Shown: positions 6,874 to 15,038, numbered from the stretch's first letter. The stretch is 17,568 nt of DNA from an uncultured Desulfovibrio sp. (GCF_949282365.1 NZ_CASDOY010000043.1:1-17568), one strand, 5' to 3'. A program made the numbers and translations. Notes: generated by a model from the sequence alone, not told the origin.

Positions 6874-7830
6874 TCATTCCCGTTCCAGCCGCACCGTCAC
6901 CGCGAACCAGGCGATCTTGCCCCAGTCCTCCCGCCGCGGCGCGAAGGCTCCCTGCTGCGGGACCTCGCCCATGACAAGGGTGCAGAGGGGGCCGGTCTGG
7001 GGGGCATTGCGGGGAGTTTCCCGGGGGCCGCTTTGCAAGGGGCCCCGGGAGCCGTCCTGCGGTCCTGCGCCCCTGGGGAGGGGAGCCGGAGCGCCTGCCG
7101 TCAGGGCCGCGCCGGAGGCCTGCGCAGCGGCTCCCACGCCGGCCTGCCCTGCCGTCGTGCCGGTGCTCCTGTCCGGGGCAGGGACCGGGGGCGCGGTGAT
7201 GGCGTCGCGCGCCGCGTCGCCCTCCGCCACGGGGAGAGGCGTTTTGCTGTCCGCGCGCTTCCCGTCGGCGGGCCCGCCGGCGGCCGGACCGGGGAGTAGG
7301 CCGGCAGGCACGTCCGGGACCAGGCCCGTGGGCACATCGACGTCCAGGTCTGCGGCCGGATCAGGGAGCAGGCCGGCGGACGGGCCGGCAGGCACGTCCA
7401 TGAGCATGTCGGCGGACAGGCCCGGGGACAGGGCCCCGGGGCGGTCGGGTCTGTCCGTCCCGGCCGGGCGCAGGCGGAAATGCCCGGCGCCGTCTTCCGG
7501 CAGCTGCCAGATGCCCGCCTGCCGCTGCAGGGCCGCCATGCCCGTGCGTTCCCGCAGGGCCGTTTCCACGGCGGCCGCCCGCGCCCCCGGGACGCGGTAG
7601 CGCGCCGCCAGGACCGCGCGCCCCGTGCGCGGGTCCGCGGCCGGGCGGCAGTAAAGATATTCCAGCCCGTCGGGCTTCAGGCCCGCCTGCTCCAGAAGAT
7701 CGCCGCACCGGCCGTCGCCCGTCGTAGTGGACCCGGGCAGGGCGGGCAGGAACAGCACCGGGCCCTTGCCGTCGGCCAGGGCGGGCAGGGCCAGCCACAG
7801 GCAGAGCGCCAGACACAAGAACACGCGCAT
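6874..7830 (-). CDS. Secreted DUF4952-like protein with large Pro/Ala/Gly insert
   Basis: The 318-residue product starts with a clear signal peptide (MRVFLCLALCLWLALPALA, cleavage near residue 19-20), so it is exported to the periplasm or beyond. Residues 40-105 have the pattern CGDLLEQAGLKPDGLEYLYC (C42, C61), then a YRV-PG-A-A-VE-L segment and T-G-M. The last 20 residues include DWGKIAWFAVTVRLE. From memory these two blocks resemble the beginning and end of small DUF4952-type periplasmic proteins; a profile search would be needed to confirm. Between them lie about 160 residues (123-283) of low-complexity Pro/Ala/Gly/Asp sequence with imperfect DVPAGLLPDPAA-like repeats. The start has a strong AAGGAGG box (complement of 7835-7843) 6 bases away. 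The function is unknown. The gene lies downstream of folD but behind the folD terminator, so it is probably separately transcribed. Confidence 0.75.
   Translation of the reverse strand: MRVFLCLALCLWLALPALADGKGPVLFLPALPGSTTTGDGRCGDLLEQAGLKPDGLEYLYCRPAADPRTGRAVLAARYRVPGARAAAVETALRERTGMAALQRQAGIWQLPEDGAGHFRLRPAGTDRPDRPGALSPGLSADMLMDVPAGPSAGLLPDPAADLDVDVPTGLVPDVPAGLLPGPAAGGPADGKRADSKTPLPVAEGDAARDAITAPPVPAPDRSTGTTAGQAGVGAAAQASGAALTAGAPAPLPRGAGPQDGSRGPLQSGPRETPRNAPQTGPLCTLVMGEVPQQGAFAPRREDWGKIAWFAVTVRLERE
7290..7400 (-). repeat. Intragenic imperfect repeats coding DVPAGLLP-type units
   Basis: A 17-base sequence, GGCCGGCAGGCACGTCC, occurs exactly at 7299-7315 and again at 7383-7399, 84 bases (28 codons) apart and in the same frame. 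A degenerate third copy lies between them near 7324-7348. The translated units read DVPAG-(P)-(S)-AGLLPDPAA and DVPTGLV-PDVPAGLLPGPAA. This looks like tandem expansion inside the low-complexity insert. Confidence 0.7.
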
Positions 7831-8053
7831 CGGATCCCTCCTTGGGGGCTCCGGCCCGCCTTGCCCGGACGGTCCGGGGAGGCTCTGCCGGAGCGGGGTC
7901 GGTGGGGAGGACGGCCCGGACTAGGGGACGCGCCGGCAGGGCCGGGCAGGGCACGGGCCGCCGCCCGTCCACCAGCCGTCCGTCTGTCCGTTGTCCGTCC
8001 GCCCGCCGTCCGGGCGCGGCAGGAGCGCCCGCGGGCCGCCCTCCGGCACGGAC

Positions 8054-8091
8054 AAAAAAAGAAGGAACCTTTCCCCCGGAAACGCTCCTTC
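8054..8091 (-). terminator. Intrinsic terminator of folD
   Basis: On the minus strand a 14-pair hairpin (arms 8078-8091 and 8061-8074, one wobble, one mismatch, loop GGG) is followed by seven T residues (A run at 8054-8060). It lies 26 bases past the folD stop and upstream of the next minus-strand gene, so the two genes are probably separate transcripts. Confidence 0.88.
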
Positions 8092-8116
8092 CTGTCTTTG
8101 GTCCCGCGTGGCGCCG

Positions 8117-8971
8117 CTAGACGCGGCCTTCCCAGGCCTGGACCGTATTTTTCAGCAGCATGGCGATGGTCATGGGGCCCACGCCGCCGGGCACGGGCGT
8201 GATGGCGGCGGCCTTTTCGCTCACGGAGGCGAAGTCCGCATCGCCGCACAGGCCGTCGTCCGTGCGGTTGATGCCCACGTCGATGACCACCACGCCCTCG
8301 CGCACCATGTCGCCGGTGACCAGGCGCGGCTTGCCGATGGCCAGGAAGAGGAAGTCCGCGCTGCGGCACTGTTCGGCCAGATCGGGGGTGCGCGAATGGC
8401 AGATGGTCACGGTGGCGTCGCCGAATTCGCCGGGACGGGCCAGCAGCAGGGCCAGGGGTTTACCCACGATGTCCGAGCGGCCCAGGATCACGGCCTTTTT
8501 GCCGCGCGTGGGCAGGCCGTAGCGGCGCAAAAGCTCGATGACGCCCGCGGGCGTGCAGGAGACCAGGCCCGGCAGGTTGAGGGACAGACGGCCCACGTTT
8601 TCGGGATGGAAGCCGTCCACGTCCTTGGCCGGATCGATGGCCAGCAGGCAGGCGGAGGCGGAAAGCTGCGCCGGCAGGGGCAGCTGCAGCAGGATGCCGT
8701 CCACGTCCGCGCGGCCGTTGAGCTCGGCGATGAGGGCCAGCAGGGCCTCCTGGGTGGTATCGGCAGGCAGGCGATAGGGGAAGGAGAGGATGCCCGCCTC
8801 GGCGCAGGCGCGTTCCTTGTTGCGCACATAGACCTGCGAGGCGGGGTCTTCGCCCACCAGGATCACGGCCAGGCCGGGAGCGCGGCGTCCGGCCGCCACG
8901 GCGGCCGCTATCTGTTCCTTGAGTTCCGCACGGATGTCACGGGCGGTCTGTTTTCCGTCGATGAGAATCAT
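8117..8971 (-). CDS. folD: Bifunctional methylene-THF dehydrogenase/cyclohydrolase
   Basis: FolD interconverts 5,10-methylene-THF, 5,10-methenyl-THF and 10-formyl-THF in the cytoplasm, supplying one-carbon units for purines and formylmethionine. The 284-residue length is normal. The substrate-site motif S-x-x-YV-x-x-K is SQVYVRNK with Y48 and K52. DGILLQLPLP (residues 91-100, Q96) and DVDGFHPEN (117-125) follow. The dinucleotide-binding segment is GRSDIVGKP (164-172), and the C-terminal signature PVPGGVGPMTIAMLL starts at residue 259. All catalytic positions expected for a bifunctional enzyme are present. The start at 8971 fits the family N-terminus (MILIDGKQ), and only a weak GAGG ribosome site precedes it. 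A good promoter (9022-9050) and terminator (8054-8091) make it a single-gene unit divergent from the EAL-domain gene. Confidence 0.97.
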   Translation of the reverse strand: MILIDGKQTARDIRAELKEQIAAAVAAGRRAPGLAVILVGEDPASQVYVRNKERACAEAGILSFPYRLPADTTQEALLALIAELNGRADVDGILLQLPLPAQLSASACLLAIDPAKDVDGFHPENVGRLSLNLPGLVSCTPAGVIELLRRYGLPTRGKKAVILGRSDIVGKPLALLLARPGEFGDATVTICHSRTPDLAEQCRSADFLFLAIGKPRLVTGDMVREGVVVIDVGINRTDDGLCGDADFASVSEKAAAITPVPGGVGPMTIAMLLKNTVQAWEGRV

Positions 8972-9021
8972 GGCAACCTCGTGGCTGACGTTGGCGCCGG
9001 GGCCGGCGCGAGGGCGGGGGA

Positions 9022-9050
9022 AATATACTCCGTCGCGCCGCCAAGCTCAA
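9022..9050 (-). promoter_or_regulatory. sigma70-type promoter for folD
   Basis: On the minus strand there is -35 TTGAGC (complement of 9045-9050), a 17-base spacer and -10 TATATT (complement of 9022-9027). The leader to the folD start is about 50 bases. Confidence 0.65.
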
Positions 9051-9086
9051 GCCTCCCCGTTTGCGCGTCTTTTTTCCCCGCGCGGC

Positions 9087-9114
9087 TTGCGCTGGCCGCG
9101 GGATACGGTATATG
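9087..9114 (+). promoter_or_regulatory. Possible promoter for the EAL-domain gene
   Basis: TTGCGC (9087-9092) and TATATG (9109-9114) are separated by 16 bases. They lie about 100 bases upstream of the chosen start codon and diverge from the folD promoter. The match is moderate and the spacing slightly short. Confidence 0.35.
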
Positions 9115-9213
9115 GTATCGCATCCATGTATCATCAGCATTTCCTGGGGACAGTCCCCCCGCGGTGATGCTTTTGCGGATCACTGCTGCGGCAATTTCCT
9201 GCGAGAATGTCCC

Positions 9214-12200
9214 ATGCTCCGAAAGTCCCTGACGTTTCTTCTCTGTCTGCTGTTCCTTGCCCTGCCGGCCGTCTCCCCCCTCGCCTCCCGGGAGAAATCT
9301 CCTGTCAAGAACTATACCGCTCCTGTGGGCGGAGCGAGCTTCCATTTTTTTTCTCCTGAATCCATCCTCGCCAACTACAGGGAGCCCAGGACCATCCGCG
9401 TGGGCTACTTCGACCAGCACGGCGTGTTCGAGGGCGAGGGCGACCAGCTCTCCGGTTATGCCGTGGCCCTGCTCACGGCCATCTCCCGCTATACGGGCTG
9501 GGAATACGAATGGGTCAGGATACGTTTCGACGAGCTGGCCCAGCGCCTTGACGACGGCAGCATCGACATTTCCTGCGGCATCAGCTTCACCCCGGAACGC
9601 TCCGGGGTCTTCACCTATTCGCGCCTGCGCGCCGGCTACGAGAACACCTGCCTGCATGTGGCCCGTGACAGCGACATGTACTACATGGATATCGAAGCCT
9701 TCAACGGCATGCGCATCGGCTTCTTCAACGATTCCCTGCAGTACGGCGTGATGGAGCAGTTCGCCGCCTATCACGGCTTCAGCTTCCGCCCCCTGTTCTT
9801 CGAGGAAAGCAGCGAGATGTCCCGGGCCCTGGCCGAAGGCCGCATCGACGGCTATGTGGACGGCGTGCTGCGCGGCAAGGGCACCAAGGTGGTGGCCACC
9901 ATTTCCACGGACCCGTTCTTCTTCGTCACCCGCAAGGGGGACACGCAGATCATGCCCCAGGTCAACGAGGCCATGCGCCAGCTGCTGCTGAACCACCCCA
10001 GTTTCCTCTCCCGCCTGTACGACAGCTACCTCAATGTCACCTCGGACGTGCCCGTGGTCTTCACCCGCTCCGAAAGCCGCTGGCTGGCCACGAAGCCCGT
10101 CCTGCGCGTGGCCTACAGCCGCGACCAGGACATGATGGACCCCACCCAGGGCTCCACCTTTTTCTATACCTTCCTGAAGATGCTGGAGCAGCAGAGCGGC
10201 ATCCGCTTCATCTTCGTGCCCCAGGATTCGTATGATGACTGCCTGCGCGCCCTGGCCGATGGCGCGGCGGACATCATGACCGACGTCTATCCCAAGACCT
10301 CCTTCCTGCGCAGCCAGGGCATCCTGTGCGGCAAGATCTTCTACAACGCGCCCATCACCCTGGTGGGCAAGATCGGCAAGCCCCGGGTCCCGGGCCAGAA
10401 GTGCACGGTGGGCTTCACCCGGGAGATGCGCAGCGTGCGCCAGGCCTATCAGAGCACCTATCCCGACGACATACCCAGGGTCTTTGCCTCCAGCGAGGAA
10501 TGCCGCAGGGCCTTTGAGAAGGGCGAGCTGGATTTCTACGTCTGGCCCTATCCGGCCTCCTCGCTCTGGGACGGGCCGCCCGAGGACGGCATCCTGCTCC
10601 CCACCAGGGCCATGTATCCCATGGCCCTGGGCGTCTCGCCACAGACGTCGCCTTTCGCCATCTCGGTGCTGGACAAGGTCATCAACGCTACCAATAACAC
10701 CGTCATCGAGACCATGCTGCTGACCACGGCGCCGGAATCCCCGCTGGCGATGCTCAAGCGCTTCGTGCACCGGCATGTCCTGGAAAGCCTGATCGGCTTC
10801 CTCCTGCTGGTGGCGCTGCTGATCCTTTTCGCCGCCTGGCGCAGCCGCCGCCGTCTGGCCGCCCTGCGGGCCGTGGCCTTCACCGATCCCGTCACCCGGG
10901 GGCCCAATCGCGGCAAGTTCCTGATGGATGCCGCCCGGCTGCTGCAACAGGGCGAGCGGCGCTTCTACCTGTGTACCCTCAACATCCGCAAGCTCAAGCT
11001 CATCAACCGGGTCTGCGGCCTGCGCACCGGCGACAGCCTGATCCGTTTCTGCAACCGGGAGTTCACCCTGCGCACGCGCCACGGGGAACTGGCCGCCTAC
11101 AGCGGTTCGGGCCGCTACCTGCTGCTCTGGCACTGCGCCGATGATGCGGAATTCGGCCAGCGCATGGCGGAGCTGTTCTCCGTGGCGGAAACGGCGCGCA
11201 AGCTCTACGAACGCCCGGTGAGCTTCGCCTGCGGCGTCTATGTGATCCAGGGCGGGGGAGGCGCGGACGGCGCGGACCTGGCCGGGGACGAGGAAGCCGG
11301 CAAGAGCTCCCAGGACGGGGAACGCTCCGTGGCCCGCTATCTGCTCTATGCCGACACGGCGGAAGCCAGCATCGCCTCTGCCGGCGACTACCGCTCGCAG
11401 TTCCTGTTCTACAGCGAACTCATCGGCGCCCGCCAGCTCAAGGCCAACGATATCGAGAACCGCATGGTCCGCGCCCTGGAGCAGGGGGAGTTCCTGGTCT
11501 TCCTGCAGCCCCAGGTCTGCCTCGCCGACGGACGCCTGCACGGCGCCGAGGCCCTCATCCGCTGGCGTCCTGCGGACGGGAGCATGATCTATCCCGACGA
11601 GTTCATCCCGCTTTTCGAGCAGAACGGCTTTATCCGGGAGCTGGACATCTTTGTCATGGACACGGTCTGCGCCTGGATACGCCGGCGCCTCGACCAGGGC
11701 AAAAAGGTGCCGCCCATCAGTGTCAATCAGTCCAAGGCCCTGTTCTTCAAGGACAACTATGTGGAAACCGTCCTTGCCATCGTGGAGCGGCACCGGGTGC
11801 CGCCGGGACTGCTCTATGTGGAGGTCACGGAAAGCATGGCCTGGATGGACAAGGACCTGTTCCTGCGCACCCTCAGCGACCTGCGCCGGGCCGGCATCGG
11901 CCTGAGCCTGGACGATTTCGGCAAGGGCTATTCCTCCCTGGCCATGCTGCATTCCTTCGGCTTCGACATTATCAAGCTGGACCGGGCCTTTCTGGAGAGC
12001 TCGCGCGAAAACCGGCAGACCGGCTGGATCATCATCTCGTCCCTGGTGGACATGGCCCGCCGCCTCCATATCGAGATCCTTTGCGAAGGCGTGGAAACGG
12101 AAGAACAGCTGCAACAGCTGGTAATGGCCCATTGCAAGTACGGACAGGGCTATTTCTTCTCCAGGCCCGTGGATATGGAGACCTTTGCCGCCTATGCGGA

Positions 12201-12279
12201 CGAGCGCGAGCTGGAGGCCGGAGGGCCGGGCATCCCGGGGGAGGAGGATCAGGAGCAGGGCAGCTCCCGGCGCCCGTAA
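9214..12279 (+). CDS. Membrane c-di-GMP phosphodiesterase: two SBP_bac_3, degenerate GGDEF, EAL
   Basis: This 1021-residue sensor probably hydrolyses cyclic di-GMP. A signal peptide (residues 1-25, MLRKSLTFLLCLLFLALPAVS) leads to two tandem periplasmic solute-binding-like domains, at about 58-290 (starting TIRVGYFDQHG) and 296-515 (starting VLRVAYSRDQD). One transmembrane helix follows at about 524-545. The GGDEF domain (about 552-720) has SGSGRY at 630-635 in place of GG(D/E)EF, so it cannot make c-di-GMP. The EAL domain (about 740-1000) keeps the catalytic set: E779 in EALIRW, SVNQS, EVTES, DDFGKGYSS (D900, D901), IKLDRAF, E958 in EGVETEE, and GQGYFFSRP. The start at 9214 was chosen because it opens the signal peptide; in-frame codons back to 9061 add no sensible sequence. 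The ligand is unknown, with amino acids or other small polar molecules typical of the sensor family. It is monocistronic and divergent from folD. Confidence 0.92.
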   Translation: MLRKSLTFLLCLLFLALPAVSPLASREKSPVKNYTAPVGGASFHFFSPESILANYREPRTIRVGYFDQHGVFEGEGDQLSGYAVALLTAISRYTGWEYEWVRIRFDELAQRLDDGSIDISCGISFTPERSGVFTYSRLRAGYENTCLHVARDSDMYYMDIEAFNGMRIGFFNDSLQYGVMEQFAAYHGFSFRPLFFEESSEMSRALAEGRIDGYVDGVLRGKGTKVVATISTDPFFFVTRKGDTQIMPQVNEAMRQLLLNHPSFLSRLYDSYLNVTSDVPVVFTRSESRWLATKPVLRVAYSRDQDMMDPTQGSTFFYTFLKMLEQQSGIRFIFVPQDSYDDCLRALADGAADIMTDVYPKTSFLRSQGILCGKIFYNAPITLVGKIGKPRVPGQKCTVGFTREMRSVRQAYQSTYPDDIPRVFASSEECRRAFEKGELDFYVWPYPASSLWDGPPEDGILLPTRAMYPMALGVSPQTSPFAISVLDKVINATNNTVIETMLLTTAPESPLAMLKRFVHRHVLESLIGFLLLVALLILFAAWRSRRRLAALRAVAFTDPVTRGPNRGKFLMDAARLLQQGERRFYLCTLNIRKLKLINRVCGLRTGDSLIRFCNREFTLRTRHGELAAYSGSGRYLLLWHCADDAEFGQRMAELFSVAETARKLYERPVSFACGVYVIQGGGGADGADLAGDEEAGKSSQDGERSVARYLLYADTAEASIASAGDYRSQFLFYSELIGARQLKANDIENRMVRALEQGEFLVFLQPQVCLADGRLHGAEALIRWRPADGSMIYPDEFIPLFEQNGFIRELDIFVMDTVCAWIRRRLDQGKKVPPISVNQSKALFFKDNYVETVLAIVERHRVPPGLLYVEVTESMAWMDKDLFLRTLSDLRRAGIGLSLDDFGKGYSSLAMLHSFGFDIIKLDRAFLESSRENRQTGWIIISSLVDMARRLHIEILCEGVETEEQLQQLVMAHCKYGQGYFFSRPVDMETFAAYADERELEAGGPGIPGEEDQEQGSSRRP

Positions 12280-12335
12280 GACGCGACGACGGCCTCCTGC
12301 CGCTGTGCCGCGCACGTCCGCGAGCTGTTTTCAGG

Positions 12336-12360
12336 GTCCCCCGCCGTGCGGGGGACTTTT
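12336..12360 (+). terminator. Intrinsic terminator of the EAL-domain gene
   Basis: A perfect 9-pair stem GTCCCCCGC/GCGGGGGAC with a CGT loop is followed by four T residues. It lies about 57 bases past the stop codon at 12279. Confidence 0.82.
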
Positions 12361-12550
12361 CGTACGGCCTCCGGCCTGTGCGCGCCTGACAGGTACGCCG
12401 CCGCAGCGCACTCCCCTGTCTGTTTCCCTTCAATCGTCCATCCGTCTCCTGCGGTCCCGATCCCGGCCAGGCAGGCCTGCGGCCGTGGGGATGGCGCGTG
12501 TTGCCCGCGGGGCGTGCCGGGGCGTTGCGCCGCGCGCCCGTCCACACACG

Positions 12551-12577
12551 AAAAAAAGGGGGCCTTGCGGCCCCCTT
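12551..12577 (-). terminator. Intrinsic terminator of eno
   Basis: On the minus strand a perfect stem AAGGGGGCC/GGCCCCCTT with a GCAA tetraloop runs directly into a T tract (A run at 12551-12557). It begins 36 bases past the eno stop codon. Confidence 0.92.
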
Positions 12578-12612
12578 CGGGATCGGGATGCGGCGGCGCT
12601 CCCCGGTACGGT

Positions 12613-13914
12613 CTAGTTCTCGCTTTCGTCCAGGGCGTAGTACTCCGCCAGCATGGGGCCGAAGAATTCGGCGCCGTCGCCCAGTTCCTCTTCGATGCGC
12701 AGCAGCTGGTTGTACTTGGCCATGCGTTCGGAGCGGCACAGGGAGCCGGTCTTGATCTGGCCGGCGTTGACGCCCACGGCCAGGTCGGCGATGAAGCTGT
12801 CCTCGGTCTCGCCGGAGCGGTGGGAGACCACCGTGGTGTAGGCGGCTTCCTTGGCCATTTCGATGGTGTCCAGGGTCTCGGTCACGGTGCCGATCTGGTT
12901 CAGCTTGATGAGGATGGAGTTGGCCACGCCCTCGGCGATGCCTTCGGCCAGGATGGAGGGATTGGTCACGAACACGTCGTCGCCCACCAGCTGGGTGCGT
13001 TCGCCCAGGCTGGCGGTCAGCATGCCCCAGCCGTCCCAATCGCTTTCGGCCATGCCGTCCTCGATGGAGATCAGGGGATACTTGCTGGTGAATTCGGCCA
13101 GCCACTGGGCCATCTCGGCATTGTTGAAGGTCTTGTCTTCGCCCTTCAGCACATATTTGCCGTCCTGATAGAATTCGGAAGCCGCGGCGTCGATGGCCAG
13201 GGCCACTTCGCTGCCGGGGATGTAGCCGGCTTCCTCGATGGCCTTGACGATGTAGCTGAAGGCTTCGTCATGGTTCTTCAGGTTGGGGGCGAAGCCGCCC
13301 TCGTCGCCCACGCTGGTCACATGGCCGTCCTTTTCCAGCAGCTTCTTCAGCACATGGAAGATCTCGGCGCCCATGCGCAGGGCGTCACGGAAGCTCTGCG
13401 CGCGCAGGGGCATGATCATGAATTCCTGGATGTCCAGGTTGTTGGGCGCGTGGGCGCCGCCGTTGATGATGTTCATCATGGGCGCGGGCAGCACCTTGGC
13501 GTTGACGCCGCCCAGGTATTTGTACAGGGGCAGGCCCAGGTATTCGCTGGCGGCGCGGGCGCAGGCCATGGACACGCCCAGCATGGCGTTGGCGCCCAGG
13601 CGGCTCTTGTTGTCGGTGCCGTCCAGGTCGATGAGGGTGTTGTCCACCTGCACCTGCTGCAGGGCGTCCAGGCCCAGCAGGGCGTCGGCGATCTCGCTGT
13701 TGACGTTCTCCACGGCCTTGGTCACGCCCTTGCCGCCGTAGCGTTTGCCGCCGTCGCGCAGTTCCAGGGCCTCACGGCTGCCGGTGGACGCGCCCGAAGG
13801 CACGGCCGCGCGGGCGCTGTGGCCGGATTCCAGAGAAACTTCCACTTCCACGGTCGGATTGCCGCGCGAGTCCAGGATCTCGCGGGCATACACAGACGCA
13901 ATGCTGCTGCTCAT
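12613..13914 (-). CDS. eno: Enolase
   Basis: Enolase converts 2-phosphoglycerate to phosphoenolpyruvate in glycolysis and gluconeogenesis. The 433-residue length matches the bacterial enzyme. The N-terminus SIASVYAREILDSRGNPTVE is diagnostic. The mobile loop SGASTGSREALELRDG spans 40-55, and GDEGGFAPNL contributes to the active site. ILIKLNQIGT carries the catalytic lysine K337, and SHRSGETED is the conserved C-terminal signature. The start at 13914 (MSSSIASVY) is supported by an AAGGAG box (complement of 13920-13925). The upstream in-frame extension to 14040 is Arg-rich and runs through non-coding sequence. The gene has a strong terminator. It lies 193 bases downstream of coaX on the same strand, with inverted repeats between them, so shared transcription is possible but not evident. 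Confidence 0.98.
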   Translation of the reverse strand: MSSSIASVYAREILDSRGNPTVEVEVSLESGHSARAAVPSGASTGSREALELRDGGKRYGGKGVTKAVENVNSEIADALLGLDALQQVQVDNTLIDLDGTDNKSRLGANAMLGVSMACARAASEYLGLPLYKYLGGVNAKVLPAPMMNIINGGAHAPNNLDIQEFMIMPLRAQSFRDALRMGAEIFHVLKKLLEKDGHVTSVGDEGGFAPNLKNHDEAFSYIVKAIEEAGYIPGSEVALAIDAAASEFYQDGKYVLKGEDKTFNNAEMAQWLAEFTSKYPLISIEDGMAESDWDGWGMLTASLGERTQLVGDDVFVTNPSILAEGIAEGVANSILIKLNQIGTVTETLDTIEMAKEAAYTTVVSHRSGETEDSFIADLAVGVNAGQIKTGSLCRSERMAKYNQLLRIEEELGDGAEFFGPMLAEYYALDESEN

Positions 13915-14005
13915 GATCGCTCCTTTGAAGGTTGATTCTTCCGCCGCGCGAAAGAGTCTTGTTCTCCGCTGCGCCCCCACGGGCGGATGCGGGGCCTTGG
14001 TCCGA

Positions 14006-14024
14006 CGGCAGGGAAGCCCTGCCG
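14006..14024. repeat. Perfect hairpin in eno upstream region
   Basis: CGGCAGGG and CCCTGCCG form an 8-pair perfect inverted repeat with an AAG loop, about 92 bases upstream of the eno start. On the plus strand it is followed by a T-rich stretch; on the minus strand, the direction of eno, no T run follows. It may be a leader hairpin, a regulatory site or incidental. Confidence 0.5.
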
Positions 14025-14086
14025 CAAATTTTCTTTTCACAACGGGTCGCCTGTCCTGCGGCGCAAGCCCGGACAGCGGCGGCCCG

Positions 14087-14107
14087 GGACGGCCCGCCGG
14101 GCCGTCC
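14087..14107 (-). repeat. GC-rich palindrome abutting the coaX stop codon
   Basis: GGACGGCCC and GGGCCGTCC form a perfect 9-pair inverted repeat with a 3-base loop, directly touching the coaX TGA (14108-14110). No T tract follows, so it may act as a weak or Rho-assisted terminator, or as an RNA-stabilising 3' hairpin, rather than a classical intrinsic terminator. Confidence 0.5.
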
Positions 14108-14896
14108 TCAGTAGGGGTGGCGCTCGTAATACAGGCTGCGCAGGCCCTCCAGCAAAAGCGAGGGCAGCACGGCGTCGAAGACGGCAGGGCTGATGCGCGC
14201 GATGGACGGGGCGAAACCGCCGGTGGCCAGCACCAGGCAGTCGCCGGGCAGGACGTTTTTCAGCCGGCGGGTCAGGCCCTCCACCATGCAGGCGAAACCG
14301 AAGACCAGGCCGTGCTGGATGCTCACCGCGGTGCTGCGCCCGGGCGCGGGCTCCGTGGCGTCCACGTCCAGATTGACGCGGGGCAGCTGGGCCGTCTCGC
14401 GCGCCAGGGCCGAGATGGCCGTGCGCGGGCCGGGAAAGATCAGGCCGCCGAGGTAGGCATTGCCGCTGATGCAGTCAAAGGTGACGGCCGTGCCGAAATC
14501 CACCACGATGAGGGATTCCGGCTCGGCATACAGGCGCCGGGCCTCATAGGCGCCCACCAGACGGTCGGCGCCCACTTCCTGCGGCCGTTCGTAATGGTTC
14601 TGCAGGGGGATGGGCAGGTCCTGCGGCACCATCCACAGGGGACAGGCCAGGTAACGCTCGACGGCCTCACGCAGCAGGGGATCGAAACCCGGCACCACCG
14701 ACGAGGCCACGCAGGCCGTGAAGCGGGGCGCCGCGCCCGCGTGGCGCAGCAGCTCCAGCAGGGTCAGGCCCAGACTGTCCGAAGTCTGGGCGGGGTCCGT
14801 GCGCAGGTTGTAGGTGGTCGTCACGCCCCGCGAGTCGGCCAGACCGACCTTGATGCAGGTATTGCCGATGTCGAAAAGCAGAAGTTCTGGCTGCAT
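14108..14896 (-). CDS. coaX: Type III pantothenate kinase
   Basis: CoaX phosphorylates pantothenate, the first step of coenzyme A synthesis, in the cytoplasm. It belongs to the ASKHA (acetate/sugar kinase, Hsp70, actin) fold and uses a monovalent cation. The 262-residue product has the phosphate-1 motif DIGNTCIKVGL (from D9), the GADR motif (residues 109-112), DFGTA (133-137) and the adenosine-side motif ATGGFAP (224-230), all in the usual order and spacing. The start at 14896 (MQPELLLFDIGNT) matches the family and is preceded by an AAGGGG box; the longer in-frame start at 15055 would cross the promoter. A TTGCGA/CATACT promoter lies about 50 bases upstream. A strong palindrome touches the stop codon. 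Confidence 0.95.
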   Translation of the reverse strand: MQPELLLFDIGNTCIKVGLADSRGVTTTYNLRTDPAQTSDSLGLTLLELLRHAGAAPRFTACVASSVVPGFDPLLREAVERYLACPLWMVPQDLPIPLQNHYERPQEVGADRLVGAYEARRLYAEPESLIVVDFGTAVTFDCISGNAYLGGLIFPGPRTAISALARETAQLPRVNLDVDATEPAPGRSTAVSIQHGLVFGFACMVEGLTRRLKNVLPGDCLVLATGGFAPSIARISPAVFDAVLPSLLLEGLRSLYYERHPY

Positions 14897-14946
14897 GTCG
14901 CACCCCTTGGGAAACAGGTCCGTGCACAGGGGAATCCGCGGCAGAA

Positions 14947-14975
14947 AGTATGCCAGAAAGCCCGGGCATTCGCAA
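14947..14975 (-). promoter_or_regulatory. Possible promoter for coaX
   Basis: On the minus strand -35 TTGCGA (complement of 14970-14975) and -10 CATACT (complement of 14947-14952) are 17 bases apart. The leader to the start codon is about 50 bases. Confidence 0.5.
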
Positions 14976-15038
14976 GGAAGGCGATGCCCGCGCCCGCGGC
15001 CGTCCCTCAAGTAGCCCCATCTGGCAGTGTTTGCTCTG

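Larger units (their letters stand above)
12280..12612. other. Convergent intergenic region between EAL gene and eno
   Basis: This interval holds two opposing intrinsic terminators (12336-12360 on plus and 12551-12577 on minus). The roughly 190 bases between them show no credible gene or further structure. Confidence 0.6.

Noticed and set aside
6580..7600. Overlapping plus-strand frames in and before the secreted-protein gene
   Set aside because: The minus-strand frame has a signal peptide, a strong ribosome site and family-like ends; the plus-strand frames are Arg/Pro/Ala-rich without domains.
8968..12315. 1115-codon open frame on the minus strand opposite the EAL-domain gene
   Set aside because: It mirrors the codon bias of the real gene, has no domain signature and overlaps the folD start and promoter region.
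12346..13935. 529-codon plus-strand frame opposite eno, and 13745-15070 opposite coaX
   Set aside because: Both are antisense to textbook housekeeping genes and show only shadow composition.
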